DNA of 64,000 nucleotides, taken from NCBI GenBank assembly GCA_945919795.1, contig CAMEJJ010000002.1, positions 1 to 64,000 on the forward strand. Direction: 5' to 3'. The number at the start of each line of letters is the position of its first letter. Position 1 is the stretch's first letter. Positions 63,604-64,000 of this stretch are shown piece after piece. This DNA comes from an uncultured Lachnospiraceae bacterium. GTDB taxonomy: Bacteria > Bacillota > Clostridia > Lachnospirales > Lachnospiraceae. The notes under the pieces are model-generated. The model was not told where the DNA came from and did not search any database. It saw nothing but the letters and a program-made list of their open reading frames with translations. Position numbers and translations under genes: made by a program.

Positions 63604-64000
63604 ATGTCAGGACATTCAAAATTTGCAAACATCAAACACAAAAAGGAAAAAAATGACGCTGCAAAGGGAAAAATTTTTACGATTATCGGTCGTGAAATTG
63701 CTGTTGCCGTAAAAGAAGGCGGTCCGGATCCAAATAATAACTTTAAACTGGCGCAGGTTATTGCCAAGGCAAAAGCAAACAATATGCCCAATGATACGAT
63801 TGAAAGAGGAATAAAAAAAGCTGCAGGAGAAGATGGTGCCGTAAACTATGAACATATTACATATGAAGGCTACGGTCCAAACGGCATTGCCATTATTGTA
63901 GAAACACTTACCGATAATAAAAACCGTACAGCTGCAGATGTAAGAAGTGCTTTTACAAAGGGTAACGGAAGTATCGGTACACCCGGCTGCGTTTCTTTTA
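63604..64000 (+). CDS. YebC/PmpR-family (TACO1-like) regulator, partial
   Basis: The first ~132 residues of a YebC protein are present, and the gene runs off the window. The start ([18 protein letters not shown]) and the segments [15 protein letters not shown] and [11 protein letters not shown] are clear family marks. YebC proteins were described as transcription regulators and are now also linked to translation of proline-rich stretches. The ATG at 63604 follows the previous stop after one base, with GGAG upstream inside that gene. Confidence 0.95.
   Translation, partial: MSGHSKFANIKHKKEKNDAAKGKIFTIIGREIAVAVKEGGPDPNNNFKLAQVIAKAKANNMPNDTIERGIKKAAGEDGAVNYEHITYEGYGPNGIAIIVETLTDNKNRTAADVRSAFTKGNGSIGTPGCVSF

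Noticed and set aside
1-64000. CRISPR array, prophage or rRNA operon
   Set aside because: No series of spaced direct repeats, phage structural genes or rRNA-like sequence was seen. The palindromic repeats are single scattered copies.

Overview
The window reads as a chromosomal segment of a low-GC, Gram-positive, anaerobic Clostridia-type bacterium, most likely of the Lachnospiraceae. The evidence is the AT-rich sequence with strong GGAGG ribosome binding sites, a T-box leader before pheST, a Firmicutes-style 6S RNA, SleB and SpoIID hydrolases, BspA-type leucine-rich surface proteins beside a class B-like sortase, a Rex redox regulator, and the gene order polA-coaE-FtsA-like-YycJ. It is mostly core genome. 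No prophage, insertion sequence, rRNA operon or CRISPR array was seen.

Layout. 1-9 kb: chemotaxis coupling protein CheV, a degenerate sirtuin-like protein, a highly charged single-pass membrane protein, hisH-hisF, uracil-DNA glycosylase, diaminopimelate decarboxylase, a CheY-like regulator and an AEC carrier. 9-16.5 kb: tRNA-Leu(CAA), a zinc-finger anti-sigma-like protein, DNA polymerase I, dephospho-CoA kinase, a large FtsA-like ATPase and a YycJ hydrolase. 16.5-27 kb: ApbE, a GH25-like protein, an AP2/HNH-like protein, SleB, threonine synthase, a Mbeg1-like hydrolase, 6S RNA, a long SpoIID protein and a YihY membrane protein. 27-32.4 kb: T-box, pheS, pheT, queA and a PilZ protein. 32.4-36 kb: an accessory-looking block with an Rpn/PD-(D/E)XK protein and a SNF2 helicase. 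36-41.3 kb: prephenate dehydrogenase, leuS, two small unknown genes and a tiny Cys/Gly-rich protein. 41.4-51 kb: a surface cluster made of a sortase, two large leucine-rich-repeat proteins that both end in TPxTGD, and a subtilisin-like protease. 51-56 kb: a GntR regulator, NADP isocitrate dehydrogenase, an MBOAT O-acyltransferase and its SGNH partner. 56-64 kb: an ABC-F protein, Rex, a coiled-coil protein, NAD(P)HX repair enzyme, alanine racemase, MazF, a CBS/CorC protein and the start of YebC.

How genes work together. The sortase very probably anchors the two LRR proteins encoded directly behind it. The MBOAT/SGNH pair probably O-acylates an exported glycan. GntR and Rex each have a palindrome on their own promoter that suggests autoregulation. 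HisH and HisF form one synthase, and PheS and PheT one synthetase under tRNA-Phe T-box control.

The least explained material is non-coding. There is a roughly 410-bp imperfect inverted repeat between convergent genes. A 54-bp hairpin occurs twice, with compensating base changes, between convergent genes. A 136-bp sequence can fold perfectly into a three-way junction. Two further short palindrome families occur in intergenic sites. Many promoters match TTGNNN-N17/18-TATAAT closely.
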